From contig NZ_QTPP01000002.1 of NCBI RefSeq assembly GCF_003853415.1, positions 186,001-250,000 of the forward strand: DNA of 64,000 nucleotides. Direction: 5' to 3'. Positions 9,556-18,724 of this stretch are shown here, piece after piece. The notes beneath the pieces were generated by a model, which was given only the letters and a program-made list of their open reading frames with translations, was not told the origin of the DNA and ran no database searches. Numbering within the stretch: the first letter of the stretch is position 1; every line of letters begins with the position of its first letter. The stretch is from Burkholderia sp. Bp9142 (GTDB lineage: Bacteria; Pseudomonadota; Gammaproteobacteria; Burkholderiales; Burkholderiaceae). The position numbers were made by a program, and so were the translations under genes.

Positions 9556-11174
9556 TGGCCGATACCGATACGCAAAAAGCCGACGTCGTGGTCGTCGGAT
9601 CCGGTGTCGCAGGCGCGATCGTTGCGCACCAGCTCGCGATGGCAGGCAAGTCGGTGATCCTGCTCGAGGCAGGCCCACGCATGCCGCGCTGGGAAATCGT
9701 CGAACGCTTCCGCAACCAGCCAGACAAGACGGACTTCATGGCGCCGTACCCATCGAGCGCTTGGGCGCCGCATCCGGAATACGGCCCGCCGAACGACTAC
9801 CTGATCCTGAAGGGCGAGCACAAGTTCAACTCGCAGTACATCCGTGCGGTGGGCGGCACGACGTGGCACTGGGCCGCGTCGGCGTGGCGCTTCATCCCGA
9901 ACGACTTCAAGATGAAGACGGTGTACGGCGTCGGCCGCGACTGGCCGATCCAGTACGACGACCTCGAGCATTACTACCAGCGCGCGGAGGAAGAGCTCGG
10001 CGTGTGGGGCCCCGGCCCCGAGGAAGACCTGTACTCGCCGCGCAAGGAGCCGTATCCGATGCCGCCGCTGCCGTTGTCGTTCAACGAGCAGACGATCAAG
10101 CGCGCGCTCAACGGCCATGACCCGAAGTTCCACGTCGTGACCGAGCCGGTTGCGCGCAACAGCCGTCCGTACGACGGCCGGCCGACCTGTTGCGGGAACA
10201 ACAACTGCATGCCGATCTGCCCGATCGGCGCGATGTACAACGGCATCGTGCACGTCGAGAAGGCCGAGCAGGCCGGCGCGAAGCTGATCGACAGCGCGGT
10301 CGTCCACAAGCTCGAGACCGGTCCGGGCAAGCGCATCGTCGCCGCGATCTACAAGGACAAGACGGGCGCCGACCATCGCGTCGAAGGCAAGTACTTCGTG
10401 ATTGCCGCGAACGGCATCGAGACGCCGAAGATCCTGCTGATGTCCGCGAACCGCGATTTCCCGAACGGCGTCGCGAACAGCTCCGACATGGTCGGGCGTA
10501 ACCTGATGGACCACCCGGGCACCGGCGTGTCGTTCTACGCGAGCGACAAGCTGTGGCCGGGCCGCGGCCCGCAGGAGATGACGTCGCTGATCGGTTTCCG
10601 CGATGGCCCGTTCCGTGCGACCGAAGCCGCGAAGAAGATCCACCTGTCGAACATGTCGCGCATCAACCAGGAGACGCAGAAGATCTTCAAGGCCGGCAAG
10701 CTGATGAAGTCCGACGAGCTCGACGCGCAGATCCGCGATCGTTCCGCGCGCTACGTGCAGTTCGACTGCTTCCACGAAATCCTGCCGCAGCCCGAGAACC
10801 GCATCGTGCCGAGCAAGACGGCCACCGACGCGATCGGCATTCCGCGCCCGGAAATCACCTACGCGATCGACGACTACGTGAAGCGCGGCGCCGTGCATAC
10901 GCGCGAGGTCTATGCGACCGCCGCGAAGGTGCTGGGCGGCACGGAGGTCGTGTTCAACGACGAGTTCGCGCCGAACAACCACATCACGGGCGCGACGATC
11001 ATGGGCGCGGATGCACGCGACTCGGTCGTCGACAAGGACTGCCGCACGTTCGACCATCCGAACCTGTTCATCTCGAGCAGCTCGACGATGCCGACCGTCG
11101 GTACGGTGAACGTGACGCTGACGATCGCGGCGCTGGCGCTGCGGATGTCGGACACGCTGAAGAAGGAAGTCTGA
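9555..11174 (+). CDS. FAD-dependent glucose dehydrogenase, catalytic alpha subunit (GMC oxidoreductase)
   Basis: A 539-residue flavoprotein that oxidises glucose to gluconolactone on the periplasmic face and passes electrons to the cytochrome subunit. The N-terminal FAD-binding motif G-S-G-V-A-G-A is at about 16-22. Cysteines 212, 213, 218 and 222 sit in the segment P-T-C-C-G-N-N-N-C-M-P-I-C. In the B. cepacia enzyme, cysteines at these positions hold a 3Fe-4S cluster. The GMC active-site pair His476 and Asn519 is present, as are Ala472 and Asn475, positions known to govern substrate choice in that enzyme. Length and numbering agree exactly with what I recall of it. The start overlaps the gamma stop by one base. 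Related gluconate or sorbitol dehydrogenases share the fold, but the residue match favours glucose. Confidence 0.94.
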   Translation: MADTDTQKADVVVVGSGVAGAIVAHQLAMAGKSVILLEAGPRMPRWEIVERFRNQPDKTDFMAPYPSSAWAPHPEYGPPNDYLILKGEHKFNSQYIRAVGGTTWHWAASAWRFIPNDFKMKTVYGVGRDWPIQYDDLEHYYQRAEEELGVWGPGPEEDLYSPRKEPYPMPPLPLSFNEQTIKRALNGHDPKFHVVTEPVARNSRPYDGRPTCCGNNNCMPICPIGAMYNGIVHVEKAEQAGAKLIDSAVVHKLETGPGKRIVAAIYKDKTGADHRVEGKYFVIAANGIETPKILLMSANRDFPNGVANSSDMVGRNLMDHPGTGVSFYASDKLWPGRGPQEMTSLIGFRDGPFRATEAAKKIHLSNMSRINQETQKIFKAGKLMKSDELDAQIRDRSARYVQFDCFHEILPQPENRIVPSKTATDAIGIPRPEITYAIDDYVKRGAVHTREVYATAAKVLGGTEVVFNDEFAPNNHITGATIMGADARDSVVDKDCRTFDHPNLFISSSSTMPTVGTVNVTLTIAALALRMSDTLKKEV

Positions 11175-11176
11175 CC

Positions 11177-12454
11177 GTGCGAAAATCTACTCTCACCTTC
11201 CTCCTCGCCGGTTGCCTCGCACTGCCCGGTCTCGTGCGCGCGGCCGACTCGGCCGACCCCGCGCAGATCAAGCGTGGCCAATATCTCGCGGTCGCGGGCG
11301 ACTGCATGGCCTGCCACACCGCGAAGGGCGGCAAGCCGTTCGCCGGTGGCCTCGGGATGCCGGTGCCGATGCTCGGCAAGATCTACACGAGCAACATCAC
11401 GCCGGATCCCGACACGGGCATCGGCAACTGGACGTTCGACGACTTCGAGCGCGCGGTGCGTCACGGCGTGTCGAAGAACGGCGACAACCTGTACCCGGCG
11501 ATGCCGTACGTGTCATACGCGAAGATCAACGACGACGACATGCGGGCGTTGTACGCGTACTTCATGCACGGCGTCGAGCCGGTCAGGCAGACGCCGCCGA
11601 AGAACGAGATCCCCACGCTGCTGAGCATGCGCTGGCCGCTGAAGATCTGGAACTGGCTGTTCCTGAAGGACGGCGCGTACCAGCCGAAGCCGGCGCAGAG
11701 CGCCGAGTGGAACCGCGGTGCGTACCTGGTGCAGGGCCTCGCGCACTGCAGCACGTGCCACACGCCGCGCGGCATCGCGATGCAGGAGAAGTCGCTCGAC
11801 GAGACGGGCGGCAGCTTCCTGTCGGGCTCGGTGCTGGCGGGCTGGGACGGCTACAACATCACGTCCGACCCGAACGCGGGGATCGGTGGCTGGACGCAGC
11901 AGCAGCTCGTCCAGTACCTGCGTACCGGCAGCGTGCCGGGCGTCGCGCAGGCGGCCGGGCCGATGGCCGAGGCGGTCGAGCACAGCTTCTCGAAGATGAG
12001 CGACGCCGACATCGGCGCGATCGCGACGTACATCCGCACGGTGCCGGCAGTCGCAAACGGCGACGCGAAGCAGTCGCGTTCGGCGTGGGGCAAACCGGCG
12101 GAAGACGGCCTGAAGCTGCGCGGCGTGCCGCTCGCGTCGTCGGGCATCGATCCGGCGCGGCTGTATCTCGGCAATTGCGCGACGTGCCACCAGATGCAGG
12201 GCAAGGGCACGCCGGACGGCTATTACCCGTCGCTGTTCCACAACTCGACGGTCGGCGCGTCGAATCCGGCGAACCTCGTGCAGGTGATCCTGAACGGCGT
12301 GCAGCGCAAGGCCGGCAGCGAGGACGTCGGGATGCCCGCGTTCCGCAACGAGCTGTCGGATGCGCAGATCGCCGCGCTCGCGAACTACCTGACGGGGCAG
12401 TTCGGCAACCCGGCCGCGAAGGTGACCGAGCAGGACGTCGCGAAGGCGCGTTGA
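11177..12454 (+). CDS. FAD-dependent glucose dehydrogenase, cytochrome c beta subunit (three hemes)
   Basis: A 425-residue secreted triheme cytochrome c that receives electrons from the alpha subunit and hands them to the membrane quinone pool. It starts with GTG 2 bp after the alpha stop, with AAGGAAG upstream. It has a classical signal peptide of about 22 residues ending V-R-A. Three CxxCH heme sites are visible: C-M-A-C-H at 43-47, C-S-T-C-H at 191-195 and C-A-T-C-H at 334-338. These mark three cytochrome c domains as in gluconate, alcohol and sorbitol dehydrogenase cytochromes. It is the last gene before a strong terminator-like hairpin. Confidence 0.94.
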   Translation: MRKSTLTFLLAGCLALPGLVRAADSADPAQIKRGQYLAVAGDCMACHTAKGGKPFAGGLGMPVPMLGKIYTSNITPDPDTGIGNWTFDDFERAVRHGVSKNGDNLYPAMPYVSYAKINDDDMRALYAYFMHGVEPVRQTPPKNEIPTLLSMRWPLKIWNWLFLKDGAYQPKPAQSAEWNRGAYLVQGLAHCSTCHTPRGIAMQEKSLDETGGSFLSGSVLAGWDGYNITSDPNAGIGGWTQQQLVQYLRTGSVPGVAQAAGPMAEAVEHSFSKMSDADIGAIATYIRTVPAVANGDAKQSRSAWGKPAEDGLKLRGVPLASSGIDPARLYLGNCATCHQMQGKGTPDGYYPSLFHNSTVGASNPANLVQVILNGVQRKAGSEDVGMPAFRNELSDAQIAALANYLTGQFGNPAAKVTEQDVAKAR

Positions 12455-12543
12455 CGCCTGCGCGGCAGGACGCGAAGCAGGGCGACACTGACAAGAGGAG
12501 GAGCACAGCACATCGGGCGGGCCCGATGCCGGTTGTTGCAGAG

Positions 12544-12583
12544 CAGGACGGGCGGCACTGGCCGCCGCCCGTCCTGGTTCGTT
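12544..12583 (+). terminator. Terminator-like hairpin after the glucose dehydrogenase operon
   Basis: CAGGACGGGCGGC (12544-12556) pairs perfectly with 12564-12576 across a 7-base loop, giving a 13-bp GC-rich stem. The tail is only moderately T-rich (GTTCGTT). It separates the cytochrome gene from doxX. Confidence 0.75.
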
Positions 12584-12630
12584 GGCAATCCGGTGCGCGC
12601 GGTTCGCGCATCGCTTTCGTTGATCACACC

Positions 12631-13050
12631 ATGACACCGAATCAACCGTTTCTCGCGTCCCAGCGCGATGTGCTGCTGCTGCTGTCCCGAATCCTGCTCG
12701 TGATCCTGTTCGTGATGTTCGGCTGGAAGAAGATCGCCGACTTCTCCGGTACGATCGCGTTCATGGGGAGCGAAGGTGCGCCCGCGCCGATCATCTCGGC
12801 GGCGATCGCCGTCGTGATGGAGCTGTTCGCCGGCATCGCGATCCTCGTCGGTTTTCAGACGCGGCCGCTCGCGCTGCTGCTTGCGCTGTATACGATCGGC
12901 ACCGGCATCATCGGCCATCACTACTGGACGATGACGGGCGGCGAGCAGATCAACAACATGATTCATTTCTACAAGAACATCGCGATCTCGGGCGGCTTGT
13001 TCGCGCTCTGCGCGGCCGGCCCCGGGCGTTTCTCGATCGATCGCGGGTGA
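12631..13050 (+). CDS. DoxX family membrane protein
   Basis: A 139-residue inner-membrane protein with four hydrophobic segments. The DoxX-type pattern is visible: R-I-L-L-V-I-L-F-V-M-F-G-W-K-K in the first helix, a G-x-P/A-P-I-I segment before the second, and the G-H-H-Y-W motif after the third. DoxX proteins are associated with respiratory or sulfur-redox membrane complexes, and this one has no assigned substrate. It follows the glucose dehydrogenase operon, but a hairpin at 12544-12576 lies between, so it may have its own promoter. The start at 12631 lacks a clear ribosome binding site. Confidence 0.85.
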   Translation: MTPNQPFLASQRDVLLLLSRILLVILFVMFGWKKIADFSGTIAFMGSEGAPAPIISAAIAVVMELFAGIAILVGFQTRPLALLLALYTIGTGIIGHHYWTMTGGEQINNMIHFYKNIAISGGLFALCAAGPGRFSIDRG

Positions 13051-13113
13051 ACGGACCGCCGGCGCGCGCATGGGGCGCGGGTCGGACGGTCGAGACTCCG
13101 AGGGGGCATCATT

Positions 13114-14217
13114 TTGCGACTCAAACACTTCGCATGGCTGATCGCGGCCGCCGCGCCGGCGGCCGCATTCGCACAGACCAGCGTGACGCTGTACGGCCGT
13201 ATCGACGGCGGCATCGAATACCTGAACCACATCGCGACGCCGAACGGCAGTTCGACGCGCTGGAGCGCGGAAGGCGGCGACTGGGGCACCAGCATGTTCG
13301 GCCTGAAGGGCTTCGAGGATCTCGGCGGCGGGATGTCGACGGTCTTCAACCTGGAAACCGCGTTCCAGGTGATGAACGGCACGACGGGCGGCGGACGCAT
13401 GTGGTCGCGGCGCGCGTACGTCGGGCTGAAGAGCGATACGTGGGGCCAGCTGCAGGCCGGCCGCAACCTGTTCATCGACAGCGACGGCGTGTGGGAATTC
13501 GATCCGTTCGTCCAGCAGGCGTTTTCGTCCGCATCGCTCGTGCGCGGCCGCAACTGGCAGCAGAGCAGCAACAACATCGAATATCACAGCCCGGTGATCG
13601 GCGGCTTCGACGTGCAGGCGCAGTATGCGTTCGGCAACCAGTCGCGCGGCTTCAACTACGGCGCCGCGGACGACTTCGGCCGCTCGGACGGGATCATGAT
13701 CTCGTATCACTCGCCGGTGCTCGACGTGCGCGGCATCTACGACGAGCTGCGCGACAACAACGGCAAGTTCAGCAATATCTTCACCGCATCGCGCGAGTAT
13801 TTCGTCGGCGCGAACGTGAAGGTGTCGAAGTTCAAGATCCAGGGCGCGTATACGCACTACCAGGCGCCGGACAGCCCGGCCGGTGTCGCCGATCGCGCCG
13901 ATCACTACTGGCTCGGCGCGACCTATACAGCCACGCCGCAGTGGGCCGTGACGGGCGGCGGGTATTACGTGAAGGTGGGCGACGGTGGCGCCGATGCGTC
14001 GCACGATCCGTCGGGGCACGCGATCATGTACGTGCTCGGTACCACGTACAACCTGTCGAAGCGCACGTTCCTGTATGGAACGGTCGCGTATGTGCGGAAT
14101 GGCGGGAATTCGAACTTCTCGCTGCTCGCGTCGCCGCGCGACGCGACGTCGGGCACGAGCCCGATGACGGGCGAGTCGCAGACGGGCGCGTATGTGGGGA
14201 TGATGCATACGTTCTGA
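13114..14217 (+). CDS. Gram-negative porin (Burkholderia OmpC-like trimeric porin)
   Basis: A 367-residue outer-membrane general porin. The start is a TTG at 13114 with AGGGGG at 13101-13106 correctly spaced; there is no suitable in-frame ATG. The signal peptide (about 20 residues) ends A-F-A-Q. The mature protein opens with S-V-T-L-Y-G-R-I-D-G-G-I-E-Y, the hallmark of beta-proteobacterial porins. It continues as amphipathic strands (G-L-K-G-F-E-D-L-G-G-G, R-R-A-Y-V-G-L) and ends in the outer-membrane terminal phenylalanine (M-M-H-T-F). It may serve small sugar or organic acid uptake; its specificity cannot be read from the sequence. Confidence 0.93.
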   Translation: MRLKHFAWLIAAAAPAAAFAQTSVTLYGRIDGGIEYLNHIATPNGSSTRWSAEGGDWGTSMFGLKGFEDLGGGMSTVFNLETAFQVMNGTTGGGRMWSRRAYVGLKSDTWGQLQAGRNLFIDSDGVWEFDPFVQQAFSSASLVRGRNWQQSSNNIEYHSPVIGGFDVQAQYAFGNQSRGFNYGAADDFGRSDGIMISYHSPVLDVRGIYDELRDNNGKFSNIFTASREYFVGANVKVSKFKIQGAYTHYQAPDSPAGVADRADHYWLGATYTATPQWAVTGGGYYVKVGDGGADASHDPSGHAIMYVLGTTYNLSKRTFLYGTVAYVRNGGNSNFSLLASPRDATSGTSPMTGESQTGAYVGMMHTF

Positions 14218-14233
14218 GCGGGAAGCGCGCACG

Positions 14234-14271
14234 CAAGGCACGGGTGAGGGTGGCCCGTGCCTTGTTTCGTT
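14234..14271 (+). terminator. Rho-independent terminator after the porin
   Basis: CAAGGCACGGG (14234-14244) pairs with CCCGTGCCTTG (14254-14264) around a 9-base loop and is followed by TTTCGTTT. It lies 17 bp after the porin stop. Confidence 0.85.
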
Positions 14272-14311
14272 TACGGACGGCAGTCGCGTCGCGCGCCGTA
14301 TGTATTGGCGG

Positions 14312-14854
14312 TCAGAACACGCAGACCTCAGTCGTCGTCAGCGTCGCAAACGGACCGCCAAGCGTCGCGTTGTGATGCGCGACGATTCGCTCGGCCGGCA
14401 GTGCCGGCGTGTCCATGCAGGTGTGCGCATCGGCGACGAGCACCGCGCGAAACCCGAGATCGGCGGCCGCGCGGCATGCCGTGTCGATGCAGTACTGCGT
14501 CTTCATTCCGGCAATCACGATCTCGCCGATCCCGGCCGCGTGCAGCCATTCGGCCAGTCGCGTGCCCGCGAAGCAGCTCGGCCGGGTCTTGTCGAACACG
14601 ACGTCGCGCGTTGAATCGATCGCGAGCTCCGGCAGCAGCGCGGCCAGCGGCGCGTCGGGCGCGATCGGCGAGCCGGCCGAACCGGTGTGACGCACGGCGA
14701 ACACGGGCGCACCGGCTTCGTGTGCACACCGAATCAATTGGTTGACGTTGGCCAGCACGCGTTCGCCGTCATGCGGACGATCGGGGCCATGGAACAGCCC
14801 GACCTGCATGTCGATGACGAGCAGCGCACGTTTCGGGGTAGGGGCTTCGGACAT
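14312..14854 (-). CDS. Isochorismatase-family cysteine hydrolase
   Basis: A 180-residue cytosolic hydrolase of the isochorismatase/nicotinamidase fold. The ATG at 14854 is preceded by AGGAGA; a longer reading upstream has no ribosome binding site. The catalytic triad is readable: Asp in A-L-L-V-I-D-M-Q, Lys in V-F-D-K-T-R-P-S-C-F, and Cys in K-T-Q-Y-C-I-D-T-A-C-R-A-A. The K-x-x-Y-C-x-D-x-T/A pattern is common in streptothricin- or N-carbamoyl-type hydrolases of this family. The substrate is unknown. It lies downstream of a transporter and an amidohydrolase on the same strand, but a terminator-like hairpin stands between. Confidence 0.88.
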   Translation of the reverse strand: MSEAPTPKRALLVIDMQVGLFHGPDRPHDGERVLANVNQLIRCAHEAGAPVFAVRHTGSAGSPIAPDAPLAALLPELAIDSTRDVVFDKTRPSCFAGTRLAEWLHAAGIGEIVIAGMKTQYCIDTACRAAADLGFRAVLVADAHTCMDTPALPAERIVAHHNATLGGPFATLTTTEVCVF

Positions 14855-14887
14855 TGCGTTTCTCCTGAAGGGCCGATGCGGACGGAG

Positions 14888-14919
14888 AAACAACGAAACC
14901 CCGTCCGGAACCGGCGGGG
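14888..14919 (-). terminator. Terminator between the MHS transporter and the isochorismatase gene
   Basis: On the minus strand CCCCG and CGGGG (14919-14915 and 14903-14899) flank an inner CCGG/CCGG pairing and are followed by TTTCGTTGTTT (14898-14888). It would end the leftward transcript of the amidohydrolase-transporter pair. Confidence 0.6.
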
Positions 14920-15086
14920 CCTGTGGGAATCGGTGACGCTACGATCTTGCGCGCACTCGCCGCACGGACCCGCCGAAGGCGGTCGTGCGCGTGCTCGTCG
15001 AAAGGGTGGTCGTGGCGTTATGCATGGAAGCGATCATGCCCGATGCGCGTGCGCCGCGTCAATCACGCACGCGCCCCGCCCACCGA

Positions 15087-16412
15087 TCAATCGAGCGCCT
15101 TCCCGGCCTTCTCGTCCATGCAGCGTATGGCGAGCAGCGTCAGCACGCCGCAGCCGATCGCATACCACGCAGGCGCGTTCGGATTGCCGGTCGCCGCGAT
15201 CAACCACGTCACGAAGAACTGCGCGAAGCCGCCGAAGATCGCGACCCCGACGCTGTACACGAGTGCGCCGCCGGTGGCACGCACCGCACGCGGGAACAGC
15301 TCGCCGAGCATCGCGCCGGTCGCGCCGATGTTGATCGCGTGCACGATCGACAGCGCGGCGATGATCGACAGCAGCGACGCGGCGCCCGGCCAGCGGTTCA
15401 GCGCGATGAACGCGGGATAGATCGCGGCCATCAGCACGATGCGCGTCCACCAGACGATCCGGTTGCGTCCGTAGACGTCGGACAGGTGGCCGCCGATCGG
15501 CGTCACGAGCATCAGGATCGCACCGGCGACACAGCCGGCCATCATCGACAGCCAGGTCGGCAAGTGCAGCACCTGCACGCCGTAGATCGCCATGTAGAAC
15601 ACGATGATGTAGTGGATCGACGTGCCGCCGATCGTTACGCCGAGGCCCGCGAACACGGCCTTGCCGTGATGGCGCAGCACGTCGGCGAGCGGCAGCGACG
15701 CGACAGGTTCGTCGTGCGTGGCAGCGGCAGCAGGCGCGGCAGCCGGGACTTCCTCGACGGTGCGGCGCAGCCAGTAGCCGATCGGCACGAACAGCGTGCC
15801 GATGATGAACGGCACGCGCCAGCCCCAGCTTTCGAGTTGCGCGGCGCTCAGCGTCGACGTCAGCGCGACGCCGGTCAGCGCGCCCGCGAGCGCGGCGAGC
15901 CCCTGGCTCGAGAACTGGAACGACGCATAGAAGCCGCGACGATGCTGCGGCGCCTGTTCGAGCAGCAGCGTCGTCGACGCGCCGACTTCGCCGCCCGATG
16001 CAAACCCCTGCAGCAGCCGCGCGAGCACGAGCAGCAGCGGCGCGGCGAAGCCGATCTGCGCGAAGGTGGGCGCGACCGCGATCGTCGCGGTGCCGAGCGC
16101 CATCAGCAGCAGTGTCAGGATCATCGCCTTCTTGCGGCCGGCACGATCGGCGTACATGCCGATGACGAGCCCGCCGAGCGGGCGCGTGACGAAGCCGACG
16201 CCGAAGCTCGCGACCGCGAGCATCAACTGCCCGAACGACGAGTGCACCGGAAAGAACAGCTTGCCGATCAGGATCGCGAAGAAGCTGTAGACCGTGAAGT
16301 CGTAGAACTCGAGCGCGTTGCCGACCGCGGCGGCCGCGATCAGGCGGCGTTTCTTCGCGGCGGCGCGGGCATCGGCCGGCGAGCCGGCGAACGAAAGGGC
16401 GGACGTTTCCAT
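15087..16412 (-). CDS. MFS transporter, metabolite:H+ symporter (MHS) family
   Basis: A 441-residue inner-membrane proton symporter with twelve predicted helices. The MHS hallmark is clear: N-A-L-E-F-Y-D-F-T-V-Y in helix 1, G-x-x-x-D-R-x-G-R-K-K in the first cytoplasmic loop (Y-A-D-R-A-G-R-K-K), and R-L-L-Q-G-F-A-S-G-G-E-V-G in helix 4. Members carry citrate, alpha-ketoglutarate, shikimate, proline/betaine or related acids. The gene follows the M20 amidohydrolase by 43 bp on the same strand. The pair may import and deacylate or deaminate an N-substituted acid. Confidence 0.9.
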   Translation of the reverse strand: METSALSFAGSPADARAAAKKRRLIAAAAVGNALEFYDFTVYSFFAILIGKLFFPVHSSFGQLMLAVASFGVGFVTRPLGGLVIGMYADRAGRKKAMILTLLLMALGTATIAVAPTFAQIGFAAPLLLVLARLLQGFASGGEVGASTTLLLEQAPQHRRGFYASFQFSSQGLAALAGALTGVALTSTLSAAQLESWGWRVPFIIGTLFVPIGYWLRRTVEEVPAAAPAAAATHDEPVASLPLADVLRHHGKAVFAGLGVTIGGTSIHYIIVFYMAIYGVQVLHLPTWLSMMAGCVAGAILMLVTPIGGHLSDVYGRNRIVWWTRIVLMAAIYPAFIALNRWPGAASLLSIIAALSIVHAINIGATGAMLGELFPRAVRATGGALVYSVGVAIFGGFAQFFVTWLIAATGNPNAPAWYAIGCGVLTLLAIRCMDEKAGKALD

Positions 16413-16455
16413 GGGGTTCCCCTGCTAAGGCGCGGAACTGCGTGATGAAGGGCCG

Positions 16456-17640
16456 TCAGGCCGCGAGCCAGGCTTCGGCGACGCGAACCCAGTAACTCGC
16501 GCCGATCGCGAGGATGTCGTCGTTGAAGTCGTAGCCGGGGTTGTGCACCATGCAGCCGCCCTTGCTGCCGATCCCGTTGCCGATGAACGCGTAGCAGCCG
16601 GGGCGTGCCTCGAGCATGAACGCGAAATCCTCGCTGCCCATCAGCGGCGCGGCCTCGGTTTCGACATGCTCGGCGCCGAGCATCTGGCGTGCGATGTCGG
16701 CCGCGAACGCGGTCGGCTCAGGATGATTGACGAGCACTGGGTAGCCGTAGTCGTAATCGACTTCCGCGGTGACGCCGAAGCTTTCCGCCTGGCCTTTCGC
16801 GAGCGCTTCGATGCGGCGCGCGAGCAGCGCGCGCACGTCGGCGTTCAGCGCCCGCACCGACAGCTTCATCACGACGGTTTCCGGAATGATGTTGAACGTC
16901 TCGCCGGCTTGCACGCTGCCGACGGTGATCACGGCCGCATGCTGCGCATCGACCTCGCGCGCGACGATCGTCTGCAGCGCGACCATGATGCTGCCCGCGG
17001 CCGACATCGGGTCGCGCGCGAAGTGCGGCATCGCGCCGTGACCGCCGACGCCGCGCAGCGTGATCGTCACGCGGTCGGCCGACGCCATCGCGGCACCGGT
17101 GCGGAAGGCCATGTCGCCGGCGGCGCGGCCCGGCATGTTGTGGATCGCGAAGATCGCGTCGCACGGGAAGCGGTCGAACAGGCCGTCGTCCATCATCGAT
17201 TTCGCGCCACCGAAATTTTCCTCGGCCGGCTGGAAGATCAGGTTCAGCGTGCCGGAGAATTGTCGCGTGGCGGCCAGGTGACGCGCCGCGCACAGCAGCA
17301 TCGCGGTGTGGCCGTCGTGGCCGCATGCATGCATCTTGTTCGCATGGCGGCTCGCATGCGGCAGGCCAGTGGTTTCCGCGAGCGGCAGCGCGTCCATGTC
17401 GGCGCGCAGGCCGACCGTGCGCGTGCCTTGTCCTTCGCGCAGCACGCCGACGACGCCCGTCTTGCCGATCCCGCGATGCACTTCATAGCCCCAGCCCGTG
17501 AGCAGCTCGGCGACGAGATCGCTCGTCAGCGTTTCCTCGAACGCGAGTTCCGGGTGCGCGTGGATGCGGCGGCGCACCTCGATCAGGTCGGGAGCGATCT
17601 CGGCGATGCCGGGGATGACGGGGTTCACGACTTGCAGCAT
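16456..17640 (-). CDS. M20 family amidohydrolase (hippurate hydrolase/aminoacylase type)
   Basis: A 394-residue cytosolic zinc amidohydrolase of peptidase family M20D. The ATG at 17640 has AGGAGA 6 bp upstream. Visible motifs are R-R-x-I-H-A-H-P-E-L near the start, R-A-D-M-D-A-L-P, the metal site H-A-C-G-H-D-G-H, F-Q-P-A-E-E with the catalytic Glu, and G-S-E-D-F-A-F near the C-terminus. Such enzymes cleave N-acyl amino acids, hippurate or indole-acetyl conjugates. It is transcribed with the MHS transporter and away from a LysR gene, which suggests substrate-induced uptake and hydrolysis. Confidence 0.93.
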   Translation of the reverse strand: MLQVVNPVIPGIAEIAPDLIEVRRRIHAHPELAFEETLTSDLVAELLTGWGYEVHRGIGKTGVVGVLREGQGTRTVGLRADMDALPLAETTGLPHASRHANKMHACGHDGHTAMLLCAARHLAATRQFSGTLNLIFQPAEENFGGAKSMMDDGLFDRFPCDAIFAIHNMPGRAAGDMAFRTGAAMASADRVTITLRGVGGHGAMPHFARDPMSAAGSIMVALQTIVAREVDAQHAAVITVGSVQAGETFNIIPETVVMKLSVRALNADVRALLARRIEALAKGQAESFGVTAEVDYDYGYPVLVNHPEPTAFAADIARQMLGAEHVETEAAPLMGSEDFAFMLEARPGCYAFIGNGIGSKGGCMVHNPGYDFNDDILAIGASYWVRVAEAWLAA

Positions 17641-17821
17641 GGTGTCTCCTGTGGGGCAGGTGGGGCGTTTGACGCGCATATGACGTGGAAGCATATAAAT
17701 TTCTTTTGCGTACCAGAAGCTGCTAAATTGCTTTGGTGCACACCACCGGTTGCCGCTCGGGAATACCCTGAGCCGGCATGCGCCGCGTCGCACAGGGTTT
17801 CCTCGAATCACGCATGCCGCC
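17641..17821. promoter_or_regulatory. Divergent control region, M20 amidohydrolase / LysR
   Basis: An AT-rich core (about 17680-17735) sits between the two divergent genes, as expected for a LysR operator. Direct repeats GCATATGA and GCATATAA are about 21 bp apart, and a perfect TGGTG-CA-CACCA palindrome lies at 17734-17745. AGGAGA next to 17640 is the amidohydrolase ribosome binding site. I cannot decide which element the regulator uses. Confidence 0.55.
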
Positions 17822-18724
17822 ATGAAATACCATCAGCTGAAAGCGTTCGTTACCGTCGCGGACGAAGGGAGCATCCGCGCGGCCGCGCGGCGCCTGAACG
17901 TGTCGCCGGCGGCGCTGACGAAGGCGGTCAAGGAGTTGGAGATCGCGCTCGGCGTGTCGCTCGTCGTGCGCACCGCGCGCGGCGTGCAGCTCACCGCGTT
18001 CGGCCAGCAGCTGCAGGTGCGCGCGCGGCTGATCGTCGCCGAGATGCAGCGTGCGCGCGACGACATCGAGCAGGCGCAGGGCGCGATGACGGGCTCGGTT
18101 GCGGCCGCGATCACGCCGGCCGCGGCAGTGACGATCCTGCCCGATGCGTTTCGCGCGTTCCGGCGGCGCTTTCCGGTCGCGCGCGTCAACCTGATCGAAG
18201 GGTTTCCGGGCGTCGCGCTGCCGCGGCTGCACGACGGCTCGCTCGATTTCGCAGTGGCCGTCGTCGTGCCCGAACTGCTGGCGGCCGAGTTCGATCACGC
18301 GGAACTCTATGCGAGCCGATCGCTGATCGTCGCGCGCAAGGGGCATCCGCTCGCGTCGGCCACGTCGCTCGCCGATCTCGTCGAGGCCGACTGGCTGATG
18401 AATCCGTCTCCGGAAAGCTCGACCCAGGTGCTGTTCAATTCGTTCGTCGCGTACGGGCTGCCGGTGCCGCAGCGGGTCGTCGAATGCCCGAGCTTCGGGC
18501 TCGCGCACAGCCTGATGACGGGCTGCGACCTGATCGCGTCGATGCCCGAACAGCTGCTGCAGGGCGAGTGGGCGCGCGACCAGCTCGCGGTGCTGCCGAT
18601 CCGCGAGCGGCTGCCGGGCGTGTCCGTGCAGGTCGTCACGCGCCGCGACAGCCCGCTCACACCGGCCGCTGCGATGCTGCTCGACTGCCTGCGCGATTCC
18701 GCGCGACGCAAGGGGCTCAGGTGA
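17822..18724 (+). CDS. LysR-family transcriptional regulator
   Basis: A 300-residue regulator with a winged helix-turn-helix at about residues 1-60 (M-K-Y-H-Q-L-K-A-F-V-T-V-A, then A-A-R-R-L-N-V-S-P-A-A-L-T-K-A-V). It has a two-lobed substrate-binding domain from about 90. The helix-turn-helix contains P-A-A-L-T-K where many LysR proteins have Q-P-A-V-S, resembling the Cbl/CysB-like or tricarballylate branch. It is divergent from the amidohydrolase-transporter pair, which it most likely controls in response to the imported substrate or its product. Confidence 0.9.
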   Translation: MKYHQLKAFVTVADEGSIRAAARRLNVSPAALTKAVKELEIALGVSLVVRTARGVQLTAFGQQLQVRARLIVAEMQRARDDIEQAQGAMTGSVAAAITPAAAVTILPDAFRAFRRRFPVARVNLIEGFPGVALPRLHDGSLDFAVAVVVPELLAAEFDHAELYASRSLIVARKGHPLASATSLADLVEADWLMNPSPESSTQVLFNSFVAYGLPVPQRVVECPSFGLAHSLMTGCDLIASMPEQLLQGEWARDQLAVLPIRERLPGVSVQVVTRRDSPLTPAAAMLLDCLRDSARRKGLR

